The notes under the pieces were generated by a model. The model had not been told where the DNA came from and did not search any database. It was given only the letters and a program-made list of their open reading frames with translations. A DNA stretch of 64,000 bases, taken from Mangifera indica (Eukaryota > Streptophyta > Magnoliopsida > Sapindales > Anacardiaceae). The stretch is taken from positions 10,555,057 to 10,619,056 of the forward strand of contig NC_058143.1 of assembly GCF_011075055.1 (NCBI RefSeq), read 5' to 3'. Shown piece after piece: positions 1 to 12,639 of this stretch. How positions within the stretch are numbered: position 1 is the first letter of the stretch; every line of letters starts with the position of its first letter. The translations under genes and the position numbers were made by a program.

Positions 1-1790
1 AAAAACCCATTTATACCCTAAGGGTTTTACCCCTTCAAGTGTGTCCACTAGAGTTTATACTTTGTTCCAGTTCATAAAGTCTACTTTGGATTTCATGACA
101 TTTAACCATTTATTAGAATCTGAGCTTGAAACAACCTCGTTATATGTTTTAGGCTTGTCATCATTGATGATTAGTGCATCCCTATGTTGAGTTAGTAGAA
201 AAACAAATCTCTCTGGCTTGTGACGTACTCATGTAAACCTATATAACTCTTATGTGCATTGAGGTTGTTTCACTAGAAGTGAAGAAACTTCCTTATTATA
301 ATTAACCATCTGTAAGAGCACATTGTCTTGTTTAAATATATAATATCTTGTGGTATAAGAACTTCATCGAGCTCTACCTTATTCCCTATGGAGCTCTTAA
401 GAATAAATTCTTTCTTAAGGAACACGCTAGTATGAACAACAAAGACCTCTTGTTCCTTTAGATGGTATAAGTAGTATCTTTTAGTGATCTTTAGGTACCC
501 CACAAAAACATATATTTTAGACTTAGCATTTAGCTTGTTTAAAGTTAATTTCTTGACATAAACATGATAACCTTAAATCCTTAAGTAATCTAGATTAGGC
601 TTTCGCCTAATCCATAACTTGTATGAAGTTTTATCCATAGATTTAGATGGAACATGGTTCAGTGTAAAGGTAATAGTTTATAAGACATGACCTTAGAAAG
701 ACATAAGTAGATTGGTAAAACTTATCATAGACCTAACTATTTCTATCAAGGTTCTATTCTTCTATTCAAATACACCATTATGGTATGGAGTACTAGGAAG
801 AGTGAGTTGAGATACTATCCCATATTCATTTAAGAATTGTTTAAATTCAATACTTAGGTATTCACCCCTTGATCACTTTGAAGGGTTTTAATTAGTTTCC
901 CATGTTGCTTTTCTAGTTCGTTCTTAAATTCCTTGAATTTATCAAAACATCCAGACTTGTATTTCATCAAAAACATATCACCATATCTATTGAAATCATT
1001 AATTAATGTGACAAAAGTAAGCTTCCCTATATCTACTGTACATTGTCATTGGCCCATACATATCACTGTGAATGATTTCTAACAGTTTAGTCACTCTTTC
1101 ACTGTGTCTAATAAAGGGTGCTATGACCATCTTACCCAATAGGCATGATTCACATTCATCATATGATTGAAAATCAAATAATTACAAGACTCTTTATTTA
1201 AGAAGCCTTAATATACGTTTCAATCTTATGTGGCCTACCTTACAACACCACTCAATCTTTTATTATTTTGCACATTGAGAATTTCATTATCCAATTTTAG
1301 AATATATAAACCATTATGCAATTCAACTGTAGAGAATATTATTTAAACTGATAGTTATAATATCATCAATAATAAAAAATGAATATCACCTTTTGTCCAA
1401 AATAGACACAAAAACTAAGTTTCTAGAAACAAAAGGAATATAGTAACAATGTTTTAATTCTAAAATTAGCCCAGTGGGCAACCTAAGATAATAAACACCT
1501 ATGGCTAATGTAACAATATGTGCTCAATTTCTAACATTTAGGTCAACCACTCATTTGGTGAGCAATTTACTCTACCACAGTCCCTGTATATTAGAACAAA
1601 TATAAGAACTACATCTTATGTCTATAACCCAAGATGAACGAGGAGAATAGTTTATCTCAATGACAAATATACTTGAAGTAAAGACTTTAGCTACCTTTAT
1701 CTTCTTGTTCTCTAGAATGGCCTTGTAATGTCTCCTCTAGTGACCTGTCTTGCCACAATAAAAATAGACAACTTTTAGGAGATTTGTCTA
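1..1790 (-). mobile_element. Ty1/copia remnant: zinc knuckle, protease, integrase, edge of RT
   Basis: This is a decayed copia polyprotein read on the minus strand from 1790 down to the window edge. In order I see a zinc knuckle with a CGKxGH core (about 1760-1690), a protease region reading SSWVIDI where D-S/T-G is expected (about 1650-1560), the integrase zinc finger part CESCLLGKM (about 1165-1125), the integrase start LLEIIHSD..GPM (about 1095-1020), and the beginning of reverse transcriptase as YKWVF (positions 20-1, normally CKWVF). Many in-frame stops show it is dead. The element continues beyond the window. The copia domain assignment is secure; exact edges are not. Confidence 0.8.
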
Positions 1791-3919
1791 AACATATCTT
1801 AATATGCAATAACTTGTATCACCATGTGGATTGGCTTTTAGGCACCAACCTCAAAAATCTCCCACTTATACTATAGCTAATCATTTATCCTAATAATAGT
1901 GGATGACTGTACATGCCCATCATTACTTTTTCTACAACAGACATTCATTGATATAGTTTGTTCATTCAATTTTTCAAATGTTAACTAATTTTCTTCTTGT
2001 TAATTATTATTGACAAAGTGAAATCGCTAGACTATGCAATTAGACCGATTAGTGAGACCATGACTTTTATAAAACATTTGTTTAGTATTAATAGTACCAA
2101 ATTAATGATACAAAAAGTCAAGGTTTATAATCCAATATACCGTTAAAGGTCTTGTTATTTAAACGCCTCATAATTGCCTTTCAACGTAGAATTTATTCAA
2201 TATATATATATATATGACTTATCCTCTGAATTGATATTCATTATTTTCAATTTAATTTATCCTATATCACTGTTGCTCACTCAATGACTTTATCCTTCAA
2301 AAATCTTAAGAATTATCCATATTGTTTTTAAGGAATTCAAGGATATTTTTTGTTGTGCCATCTAATGACATTTATTTGGATGTAGTTGACGCTAATAGAA
2401 ATCTAACCATCTTTGTCTCTTAATTTATGTGTTCATTGACTTTTAATCCAAAAGAGGCATGTATCATCATAATGAAGGAGAATCTTTTTGGATTCTTATT
2501 TGTTAAATCCTTTCAACCTCATTATGTTATAAACACTCAAACTTAAACTTAGTAATCTATACAATATACAATAATAAATCAGGTAAGGATATGGATTAAT
2601 TAGTCTAAGTTCTTATGACAACTACAAATATGACATTTAATTCTGATACATATACCGTTGTATAGATATGTAATGTCAGAATTGTCATTGTACTACAACT
2701 TGCTTTTCCATACAAATATCATATACATCTAAAAAACAAAAAAATTATATGGTTTCATTTGTATGAATATTTTTAGATTTTGATATTCACATGAGTTCTT
2801 AAATAGAACTTATCAACTTGCATACCCAACTATCTCCTATTCAAGGTTAATACCATTACTTGTGATATAATTAGAACAAAACTAGGTTTTATCCATTAGA
2901 ACTGCCCTTAATGGTTTGCAGCAATTATGAGCACATCTTGATTTTAGTGTCACTTATAGGTCTCATATTTTAATATCATAAATGACCAGTGCACTTATCA
3001 AGAGTTTATGAGAATTTTAATTCTTATAAACTCAAAACAAATTTCATCATTCCTATATTGTATTTTATGTCTATCTTTATTGTGAGCTAAAACTTAGTTC
3101 AATTCTATTGTCCACCTATTAAATCTTTTAGAGAATGACATCTAAAAGAATCTTCTAAAACAAATTTTAAACTTCATCAGGTACTAGAAAGGTAATATTT
3201 TTAAGTTTTCTTTAGAATATCACATAAGATAATTTATTTCATGTATGGTTTAATTAACTCAAATTAATTGCTTAACATCAGTTTTACAACCATTTTTAAA
3301 TAAATCATTAGACTTTAATCCAATGCATACAACACATAAAATGTGTTATACACATAGGCATAAATGTGGGTTACAATCTCTAAGGTGTTACATTAGAACA
3401 TTGAACAAGTATTAAAAGCCCCACTACACCTTAGGTAGTAAATTAGACCATTTGTTTTATGTATTCACCATCTTGGTTTAACCCAAATGATTGAATACAC
3501 ATATTAACAAATTCTTTTATTTCATTTTTGAATTCCTTAAATTTCTTTAAGGTATTCAAATTTGTATTTCCAAAGATCTGCAAATCATATTCATGGGAAT
3601 TTGTAACAAATCAAATGAAATTCAAAATTTGTTGTGCTTGACAATAACTATTAATTCTCGATGTTTAGACAAAATTCAATAGTTGAATAATGCTCCAACT
3701 AAAAATAATAAAAGGTTGATGTAGTCACCTTTGTCTAAAAGACATAACTAGTATCCGCTATTCGATTCAAGAAAAATTGAATGAATCAAAATTTTGGTCA
3801 TGATTTAGTTTTTTGTGACCACTATACTTTGGTTCCTACACATCAATAGAATGTGATAATTTTAATCCTAAGTTAAATAATGTGGGATTTTGAGAAAACG
3901 TTCAAGTCTCAATCATACC
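1791..3919. other. Unassigned AT-rich segment between two copia remnants
   Basis: I see no convincing coding sequence. Around 1856-1868, the minus strand reads a purine tract AAGTGGGAGATT followed by sequence resembling a copia LTR start, so an LTR junction may lie here. A short TA run is at about 2200-2214. Zinc-knuckle sequence occurs on both sides of the segment (about 1725 and 4000), which suggests two different element fragments joined here rather than one element with a simple insertion. Confidence 0.4.
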
Positions 3920-4740
3920 TAAAGTTGAAAGACTTGATTTTCCTCTTTTTGTTGGCCGATAAGGTTTTTAAGCATTTGCTCTAGTGGTTAGGTTTACCAC
4001 ATTAAAAGCAAATTACCATACTTTTGCCAACTGCACAATTATACAGGTTCAGTGTGTCTTGGTGTACTAGTTGAGATTTTGAATCTAGCTTAGACTTAGC
4101 CTTGTTTCTTTCTTTCTTCTTTTTCAAACTGGTTTCAACCTATTAGCCATTCTTATGTTTACGTAAGTATACACTACCATCCTTAACAGTTTTTTAATGG
4201 ATTCTATTTTGTTATCCTTCAAAAAGTCTATAACAAACTTAGTGTAAGACTCTAGTAGGGATGAGATAACAAGGTTAAAGGCCATGTTATTCATCATATG
4301 TAAGCCTAGAGTTTTGGCTCTCTCAATTAATTTAATTATATTAAACACGTGAGTTTCATTCTCTACTTTGTTATCCATTTTCTGATTAAGCATTTGCTTA
4401 ATTACCTGATATCATTCTAAACAAGCATGACCTTTAAGATTTTACATAAATGATCAACTATATCTTTATCAGATAAACTGTTAGTTTGCATATCGAGGGT
4501 CAATAAAGATAATATGATGTTTAATGCAAGTCTTGCACCATTTTATGTTTTTTGAAAGCATCATATGCCCTCATTACAATGCCATGTTCGAGCATAATAG
4601 GTAAGTCTTGTATTACAACATACAAGATTTTCTTCTCTTCTAGAACAATCCATAGACATCGATACAAGTCGAGATATCCAACATTTAACCCAAATTCATT
4701 TTCAAATATAGCAAATTCAAATTTTGAGCTTAATTTTTTT
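3920..4740 (-). mobile_element. Ty1/copia gag remnant with zinc knuckle
   Basis: Minus strand. From 4740 downward it encodes the gag N-terminal part (LRIVLEEKKILYVV, about 4660-4610), the central gag domain (open 4393-4124, with VFNIIKLIERAKTLGLHM and a LLESYTKFVIDFL block), and then a zinc knuckle CGKPNH with stop codons in place of two residues (about 4040-3960). It belongs to the plant copia gag family with LRIVL..YVL starts. The expected 5' LTR is missing: beyond 4740 the sequence is gypsy LTR, so the element was truncated by recombination or insertion. Confidence 0.8.
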
Positions 4741-5400
4741 TAGTGATTTGATAATTTTTTGACATTATTGATCAATTACTGACCAATTAGGGAATAAAGT
4801 TCATTCGTCCATGTTTTAAGTACAACCATGTATGAGATGAAATGATAAGAATACCCTTGAGAAGTAACCAATTCAAGATAAAGCTAAGTTTGCCATGTTT
4901 AAGTAAAAAATATAGTAAACACCTATCCCAAAAGGCACATATACTCGTGTGTGTTTAAGAGAGAACACAGGGAAAATACATAGTGAAAAAAGATTTTCAT
5001 GCCATGAAAATAAGGTTGCCTATGTTTTAGAGGTAACACTATCATCCTTGTAGAACAAAAGCAACATGCCCTTGATAATCGTGTCTCATACATATGAAAA
5101 TGAACACTTGTGTATGCCAATGAGGGACACTCATGTATAAATGTAGAGTAGAGACAAATAAAAGGGAATTAGGCTATAAGATATGAGTTATCCAAAAGAC
5201 CGTATAAAGGTTATAGGTATGCAGTAGTAGCTTATTTGGCGAATAGGTGAGACAATAATAAGACACAAATTATGTTTGAGGTGAAAGCTAAGATAAGCTA
5301 AAAGTGATCTTAGGCTCAAGATGCATGCATGCTAGACATCCTAGGGTCATTACGAGGGGGTACCGTGAGAACATTCTCTTTATACTACTAGAAATGATCA
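4741..5400 (+). mobile_element. Ty3/gypsy LTR fragment (5' side of the element at 5401)
   Basis: This segment aligns by eye over about 600 bp, same strand, with 13115-13745. Shared stretches include GTGTCTCATACAT/GTGTCTTATGCAT and the TGCATGCATGCT/TGTATGCATGCT block. The two look like the paired LTRs of one gypsy element. The copy here lacks the start and the last few hundred bases of the LTR. Short minus-strand open frames here (for example 4923-5120) are chance. Confidence 0.6.
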
Positions 5401-8086
5401 GATAAGAAACCCTCAAAGGACACATAGTGAAAGGGGTAATTCCCCTAACTTTTTAGGCAATCTTGAATGCCAATGATATCAAAGGTTTAATTAGAGAGGT
5501 ACTGAAGGAACATGTAAGTGCTTTAATACAAGCAAATGAGTCAGTTCAAACACCACTAACCTAGGGCTCAATGTAGGAGACATCCACGTAGATCCTAGTG
5601 GCGACAAAAACTTAGTTGCAACCTATTTACAATTTGCCATGTACTAACCCTAGAAATTTATAGGTGCAAAGGATCTCATAGTGGTTGAGAAGTGACTAGA
5701 GTCAATTAAGAGTGCCATGGCTTTATTTGACATGATGTACTAGGAAAGAATCATATATGCCACCTATTTATTTTAAATCTGATATGTGAGTATGATGGAA
5801 CTTGAATAGATTGATAGCCAAGATTTTTGAGATATTTTGGTTAGACTTTAGGAATAGTTTGAGGCACAATATATACGTGTAGATGTGACTTATGTTAGGG
5901 CCTAGGAGTTCATTGCCTTATCTTAGGGTTTAGACACAGTGAAGGAAAACACTAATAAGTTCAACAATTTAGTAAGGTATGCCCTTGAGATAGTTATTGC
6001 AAAGATTAGGCACATGGAGAAATTTGTATATGGGCTTGATTTAACTAGAGCCCAAGATGTGATGATGGGTATACAACTGCTTTAAAGGTGTTTGTTAAAA
6101 GGATGTGTGAAAAACCTAGTCCTATACCCGTATTAAAGCCATAGTCAGACAATACTAGTGCGCAAACTTTAACATGATTCTATAGATAGATTTTTTAGGG
6201 AGGTATAAAGCTGAAATAAACTATTGACATAAAAAGTTTTGGTTTAGTTTGGAAGATGGTGATGAATCTAATTTTGGTGAGTAGTGTATTAGAAGTATGA
6301 TGATCAGTATAATGAAGGTGAGAAAAATACAAAATAAAGGGTACACAAGTTTTCTAGCTCATATGGTGAGTAAGAAAAAGTTGGGCTCGAGTATTGATAA
6401 GACACTAATAGTTTGGAAGTTTTTAAATGTGTTCCCAAAAGAGTTACCAGAATTAACTCTTGAGTGGGAGATTGAGTCTAGTATTAAACTAACATTGGTT
6501 ATAACACTTATGTCAAAGGTACCCCATAGGATGGTCCCAACTAAATTACAGGAATTAAATAAACAACTCTAAGAATTGCTTGATAATAGGTTCATCAGGC
6601 CAAGTCAGTCTCTTAAGGAACTCTTATCTTATTTTTCAAAAAGAAAAACGAATTTAATAGAATGTGTATTTACTATTAAGAGGTAAACAAGGTGACAGTT
6701 AAGAATAACCACCCTCTACAAGAATAAATCATCTATTTGATCAATTAGGAGGAGTAATTGTATTTTCAAAGATTGATAAAAGATCAAGCTACTATTAAGT
6801 AAGGGTAGCTGAGTAGGATATACCTAAGATAACCTTTTGAATGAGATATAAACATTTTGAGTTTATGATTATGCCATTCAAACTAATGAATGCCCTTTAA
6901 GTGTTTATAGATTTAACAAACAGGTTTTTCCAAAACTACCTAGATAAGTTCATTATAGTGTTTATCGATTATATTTTATTACATTCCAAAAGTCACGAAG
7001 AGTATAAAGAGCACAGAAGGTTTATTTTGCAGAGATTAAAAGAGAAACAATTGTATGAAAAGTTGTTGAAATGTTAGTTCTGGTTAAACAGAGTTGCATT
7101 CTTAGATCCAAACAAGATAAATGTAGTATTAGATAAACAGAGGCCAAAGATTATCAAAGAGGTTCAAAGTTTTCTAGATTTAGCTTGGTAGTATAAGAGG
7201 TTCGTGGAGGGGTTTGCTAGGCTAGCAAAATCTTTCACAGCTCTCACAAACAAGGAAATTTAGTGTTAGCATATGAGGAAGTCACCAAGAGTTAAAGAAA
7301 AGATTGATTTCTTCTCTAGTGTTGGTTTTATCGAAGGATAAGGTTAAGTATAATTTTACACTCATTCCTTTCATAATGGATTGAGAGAAATGTAATACAG
7401 TGGGGGAAAGTTATAACATATACCTCAAGATAGTTGAAAGATTTTGAGATCAAATACCTAACAAATGACTTAGAATTAGTAGTTGTAATTTTTGCTCCCA
7501 ATATTTTGAGGCACTACTTATATGGGGCAATGTAATATCTAGACTAATCATAAGAGTCTCAAATACTTTTTCATTTAAAAAGAGCCAAAGATAAGACAAA
7601 GAAGATGGCTTGAGTTAGGGAAGGATTATGATTATGATATTAAGTATGTCTTAACAAGGCAAATATAATAATAGATGCCTTCAGTAGGAAAATGTTTTTA
7701 TCAAAGTTGATAGTTTAGAGAGCGATTCAAATAGATCTAGGTTAAGAACAAATAAAGTTGTTTACTAGGGTTCTATCTAGAGTAGAGATTAAGTTCATTT
7801 TGGTAGAGGAGATCAAAGCTACTTAAGTTGTTAATGATTGGTGTAGGCAAAACGTTCAGAGAGTTTAGGATAGTTTTGAGTCAAATTTTCATATTGATAA
7901 TAGTGTTCTCAAGTTCATGGGCACGATATGTTTTTCATTTGTAAATGAGTTAAAACAAAAAACTCTTTCAAAGTTATATAATTCTCTGTACACTATCCAT
8001 CCTAGGGGCATACAGATGTATTAAGATTTGAATAGTAGTTTCTAATAAACAAGTATAAAAGAGGATTTAGGTGAGTATGTTGCCAA
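5401..8086 (+). mobile_element. Ty3/gypsy internal remnant (gag, RT, RNase H, start of integrase)
   Basis: Plus strand. Gag-like sequence lies at about 5640-6120. At 6297-6572 there is an open stretch with the linker EFPDVFPEELP-like motif (FLNVFPKELPEL) that precedes gypsy reverse transcriptase, followed by FFKKK and a degenerate RT to about 7080. The catalytic YxDD region reads FIDYILLHS, so one aspartate is lost. At about 7140-7260 the RNase H entry RPKIIKEVQSFLDLAW is clear, then stops. The protease between gag and RT appears deleted (about 6120-6290). It is interrupted in early integrase at 8086 by a copia LTR. Many stops are TGG-to-TAG or CAA-to-TAA type changes. Confidence 0.8.
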
Positions 8087-9718
8087 TGTAAGGTTTTTAT
8101 GGTACCCATAATGAGCAACACAATAGAATTCAAAATTTAAAAATCAAATAAGTCTAACCAAGATATCTGTTTTAAAAAAGATATATTTATGAATATGTAA
8201 AACACTTATAAGGTGTTTTAGGTTTGTAACTACGTTGATAGCTCTTTTAGAACTTCATATGGTTAAAGAAAGTATATTATCCAACCCTCATGAGGTAGTG
8301 TCTTGGTATCTATTTAGAGTATAAATGTAAACAAAAGAAATCCATATGAAGAGGTTACTAAGGCTTTTGATTGGAATTGCTATATATGATAAAATGAGAT
8401 GATGCAAAACAACGGTGAAGGTTTATCTTTTCTATTTACTTTTTCTATTTTTTTTGTGAATAAATCATGCCTTATATTTATATATGTAGTTATTTGAGCA
8501 TAGTTAGAATTCTAAGTGTATGCAATGCCTTTAACATACATACATGACTAGTATGTAAAATGCATAGCCGACATATCCTAAGGCCATTTGCATGACTGAC
8601 ACATAAATTTGTGCTAACTAGCATGGCTAACAACTTGGATGACTAGCACACAAATATGTGTTGATTGACAAGTTTTGTCACAAGGTGTTCACTAACATCA
8701 TGCATTTACATGGTCAACACCATCACATCAAGTGCATGACTGGCACTTGGTCAAGACATGGTCAAACGAGGTCTTCTTAACTCGTTTGGGCAAACTCGAT
8801 CCATTCGCTATCTTTTTCTGGACTCTGAACACAAGGATTGTCAATAAACAATCCACTCATTTGAGCTCGATTCAATTGCTTTATGTGTATGACCTTTAAG
8901 TTCTCTATCGAGATGATAGTATTATATTTGGGGCTAATCTAAGCACAAACCAATATTAGCCTCTAGCAAAACATTGTGGCCAACCAGATGATAAAGTGTC
9001 AATGGATATTTTTTAAGCTTTTACAACATCACAATTACATGTAATTCAATCCTTTCATAAACTAATATCTCTCGACGCTTAGACATAGAAATGTATCTAT
9101 CTTAGTGGTTTCTTGATATAAACTAACACACATCAATGATTGACATAGATTAGGCTACAACCTCATCCTATTATAGCTATAGATTCAAGCAATCTATATG
9201 TCATTCAGTATTCTCATGTGAGTTATCTTTTCTTATGCTCAAGAATAATGAATCATTTATCAATCAACCATAGTCTTCATGTATCTCATGATATAGTTGA
9301 TTATTATCTTTATAGTTACCTTAATTATAATAGTATGTTGGATAACATCAAACCATATTGATCCTTACACAATATGGTCTAACAACCTCAAGTCAAAAAA
9401 TCATATGTGAGAATTGTTACCGCTTTTGGTAAGGTCGTTCAACATTATGATAATCATATTATCATTGCATTTGTCTTTACTCATTATAATGTCAAGATTT
9501 TGGACATTTATAGAATGGCCACTTGTTGTGTACGTAGGATTTTCATGATCGGTCATCTGATCCCTTTGTTACTGTTCTACCATTTTAAGGGCATGTTATT
9601 TGTATAATCATATAAACAACACATGAATTGAATAATAATAAATCATTTTATTAATTATTAATATAAAATTACATCTACAAATGCCAAATTCAATTAGCTC
9701 TAGTGCACCTATCCTATC
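8087..9718 (-). mobile_element. Copia LTR (3' LTR of the minus-strand element)
   Basis: This is an LTR of a local copia family, also present at 16160-17160, 21051-22577 and 26275-28021. On the minus strand it begins near 9718 just after a purine tract (AGTATGAGATTGA) that follows RNase H, and ends at TGTAAGG (8087) in + orientation. Its end shares AAAACACCTTATAAGTGTTT-type sequence with the other copies. Length is about 1.63 kb. It is inserted within gypsy integrase sequence. Small open frames inside (9407-9607) are not genes. Confidence 0.7.
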
Positions 9719-12265
9719 AATCTCATACTTGTACTATAGCTAATTGGTCATATATCTAGTACTAAGCTCAGCTACATGTCTATCATGCTTCTATTGTGAT
9801 AAAGGTTTTGTTAATGAGTCAACCAAATTATCATATATATCAATCCTTGCTATCTGTATGTCACCTCATTAAATGATCTCTTAGATAAATTAATATTGTC
9901 TTAGCATATGTCTGGATTTCTGATGAGATCATAACTCTTTAACCTGAGCAATTGCTTTATTATTGTTATAATAAGGCTTAATCGGCTCAATGATACTTAG
10001 AACCATTCCAAGTTCAGTTACAAACGTTTTGATCCATATAACTTTTTTTATCACTTTTAAGAAGCAATATACTTGGACTCTGCTATAGAATCAGCCACTA
10101 CACTTTGCTTAGAGCTTTTCCAGCTAATTGAACCACCATTTAAATAAAACATAAACCTTGATTAAAATTTGTAATTATATTAATTAGTTTGGAAACAAAT
10201 GTTACTATAACCTTTAACAGTGAATTCAGATTCCCCTCTATAAACCAAAAATGTATCCTTAGTTCTTCTCAAGTATTTTAGATGCTCTTGACAACTATTT
10301 AGTGTTTTTCACCTAGATCAGATTAATATGTACTATAAATGCTTAAGACATATAACACATCAATCCTAGTAAATAATATGATATACATGATTGATCCTAT
10401 AGCTGAGACATATGAGATCCTACTCATCTTTATCTTTATTAGATTATGTACTAGGACACATATCATTTGAAAGATATACACCATGAGATATGGGTAGAAA
10501 TCCTTTATAGGATTCTTCCATATAGAATCTGGTCAACACCCTATTTATGTACATGCTTTAAATTAAACCAAACAGTTTATATTTTTTATCTCAATAAATT
10601 TTAATCCCAAGATATATGTTGTTTCTCTTAAGTCTTTTATGGAGAAATACTTAGATAATCAAACCTTTATTGATTAGAAGTTTGGTATGTCATTCCTAAT
10701 AATCAAGATATTATCAACATACAATACTAGAAATACAATCACACTATTACTGACCTTTTATACACACACGATTCATATTCATTTTTTATGAATCTGAATT
10801 CACGAATAACTTCATCAAAATGAATATTTTAGCTTCTCAAAGCCTATTTAAGTTCATAAATGGACTTTTCCAACTTGTATACTGTATCTGTTTATCTAAC
10901 AAGAGCAAAACCATTAGGTTACACCATATAGATGTCTTCTACAAGGTTAACATTCAATAGGGTAGTTTTGACATCCATTTGAAAGATTTTATAGCCATAA
11001 TATACAACTATTACAAACATGATCCTAATAAACTTAAGCATGACGAATGGCAAAATGGTTTCATCATTGTTAATAGCATACTTTTAAGTAAAAATTTTAG
11101 CAATTAATCATGCTTTATAGGTATGCACGTTACCTTCCATATCAATTTTTTTTTTGAAAGCCCATTTACACCTTACTAGTTTTACCCTTTTATGTTTATC
11201 CACTAGAGTCCATACTTGGTTCTAGTACATGGAGTTTATTTCAAATTTTATGACATCTAACCACTTATCAAAGTCTAGACTTAAGACAACCTTATTGTAT
11301 GTCTAGGTTTGTCATTATTAATGACCAGTACATCATCGTATTGAGTGAAGAGAAATCAAACTCTTTGGATCGTGATGAACTTAAATAGACCAATATAGCT
11401 TTTGCGTGTATTGACGTTATTCCATCTAAAGTTCATTAAATTCCACCCTTCTCCCATTGGTTCTAGTAAGAATAAATTCATTCTTAAGAAACACACCAAT
11501 GTGTGCAACAAAGATTTTTTGCTTCTTTAAATGATAAAAGTAATATCCCTTGGTAACCTTAGGTACCTCACAAACATACACTTTTTAGACTTAGTGCTTA
11601 GCTTATTTAAAGTCACTTTCTTGACATAAGATTTATAACCCCAAATCCTCAAGTAATCTAGATTAGGTTTTTACCAGTCCATAACTCGTATGAAGTTTTA
11701 TCCACATATTTAGATGAGACACGATTCAATGTGCAGATAGTAGTTTCTAAGGCATAACCCTAAAAAGACATGGGTAAATTGATAAAACTCATCATGGATT
11801 TGACTATTTCCATCAAGGTTCTATTCTTTTGTTTAGATACACCATTATGTTATGGAGTATCATGAAGAGTGAGTTGAGATACTATCCCATTTTCCTTCAA
11901 GTATTTTATAAATTCAACACTCAAGTATTCTTCTCTTTAATCACTTCGGAAGACTTCAATTTATTTCGCAAGTTGCTTTTTTACTTCATTCTTCGAATTC
12001 TTTGAATTCACCAAAACATTCAAACTTATGTTTCATCAAAATCTCATAACCATATCTATTGAAGTCATCAGTAAATGTGATGAAGTAAGTTTCCCTATAT
12101 CTATCATACACTATCATTGGCCCACATATATCACTGTGTATGATCCCTAATAGTTCAGTTGCCTTTTTCACAATGTCAAGTGAAAGGTGTTTTGGCCATT
12201 TTACCTAATAAGCACAATTCGCATTCATCATATGATTGGAAGTTAAATGATTGCAAGATTCTTTG
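9719..12265 (-). mobile_element. Ty1/copia remnant: integrase, RT, RNase H
   Basis: Minus strand. The integrase core is at 12171-11986 and reads LLGIIHSDICGPM then YFITFTDDFNRYGYEIL, with the first catalytic Asp context intact. The RT start (CKWAF type) is near 11160. RNase H at about 10145-10060 reads GGSISWKSSKQSVVADSIA. The terminal RNase H histidine/LADSLTK region is near 9900-9820. Frames are broken by stops. Gag, protease and early integrase are absent: at 12265 the sequence joins directly to an LTR fragment, so a deletion removed the 5' part. Confidence 0.8.
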
Positions 12266-12630
12266 TTCGGTCAACTTTTTTTATGCGTGAGACCTATAAG
12301 CTCTTTTAGAATCGGTAGTGTTTGAATTCAGTGTGAATCCAGATACAAACCAAGAACAGCCTTTAGTAAAACATCATGGCCACCCAAATCACAAAGTGTT
12401 AATAGATATCTTTTAAGCTTTTACAACATCATAGTTGTATGTAATTCAATTTTTTTGTTAACTAATATCTCTTGAGATTGAGACATAGACGTGTGTCTAT
12501 CTCAATGGTTCCTCAATTTAAACTAGCACACATTAATGATTAAAACATATTAGGTTACAATCTCATTCTACTATGATTACAAATTCAAATAGTAATGAAT
12601 GTCATCTAGTATTTTCATATGAGTTGTTAG
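12266..12630 (-). mobile_element. Copia LTR fragment joined to truncated integrase
   Basis: It aligns in the same orientation with 8880-9235 of the LTR at 8087-9718, for example the shared run TTTTAAGCTTTTACAACATC. It lacks both LTR ends. It is probably what remains of the 5' LTR of the element at 9719-12265 after a deletion that removed the LTR end, gag, protease and part of integrase. Confidence 0.6.
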
Positions 12631-12639
12631 GTTTGATGG

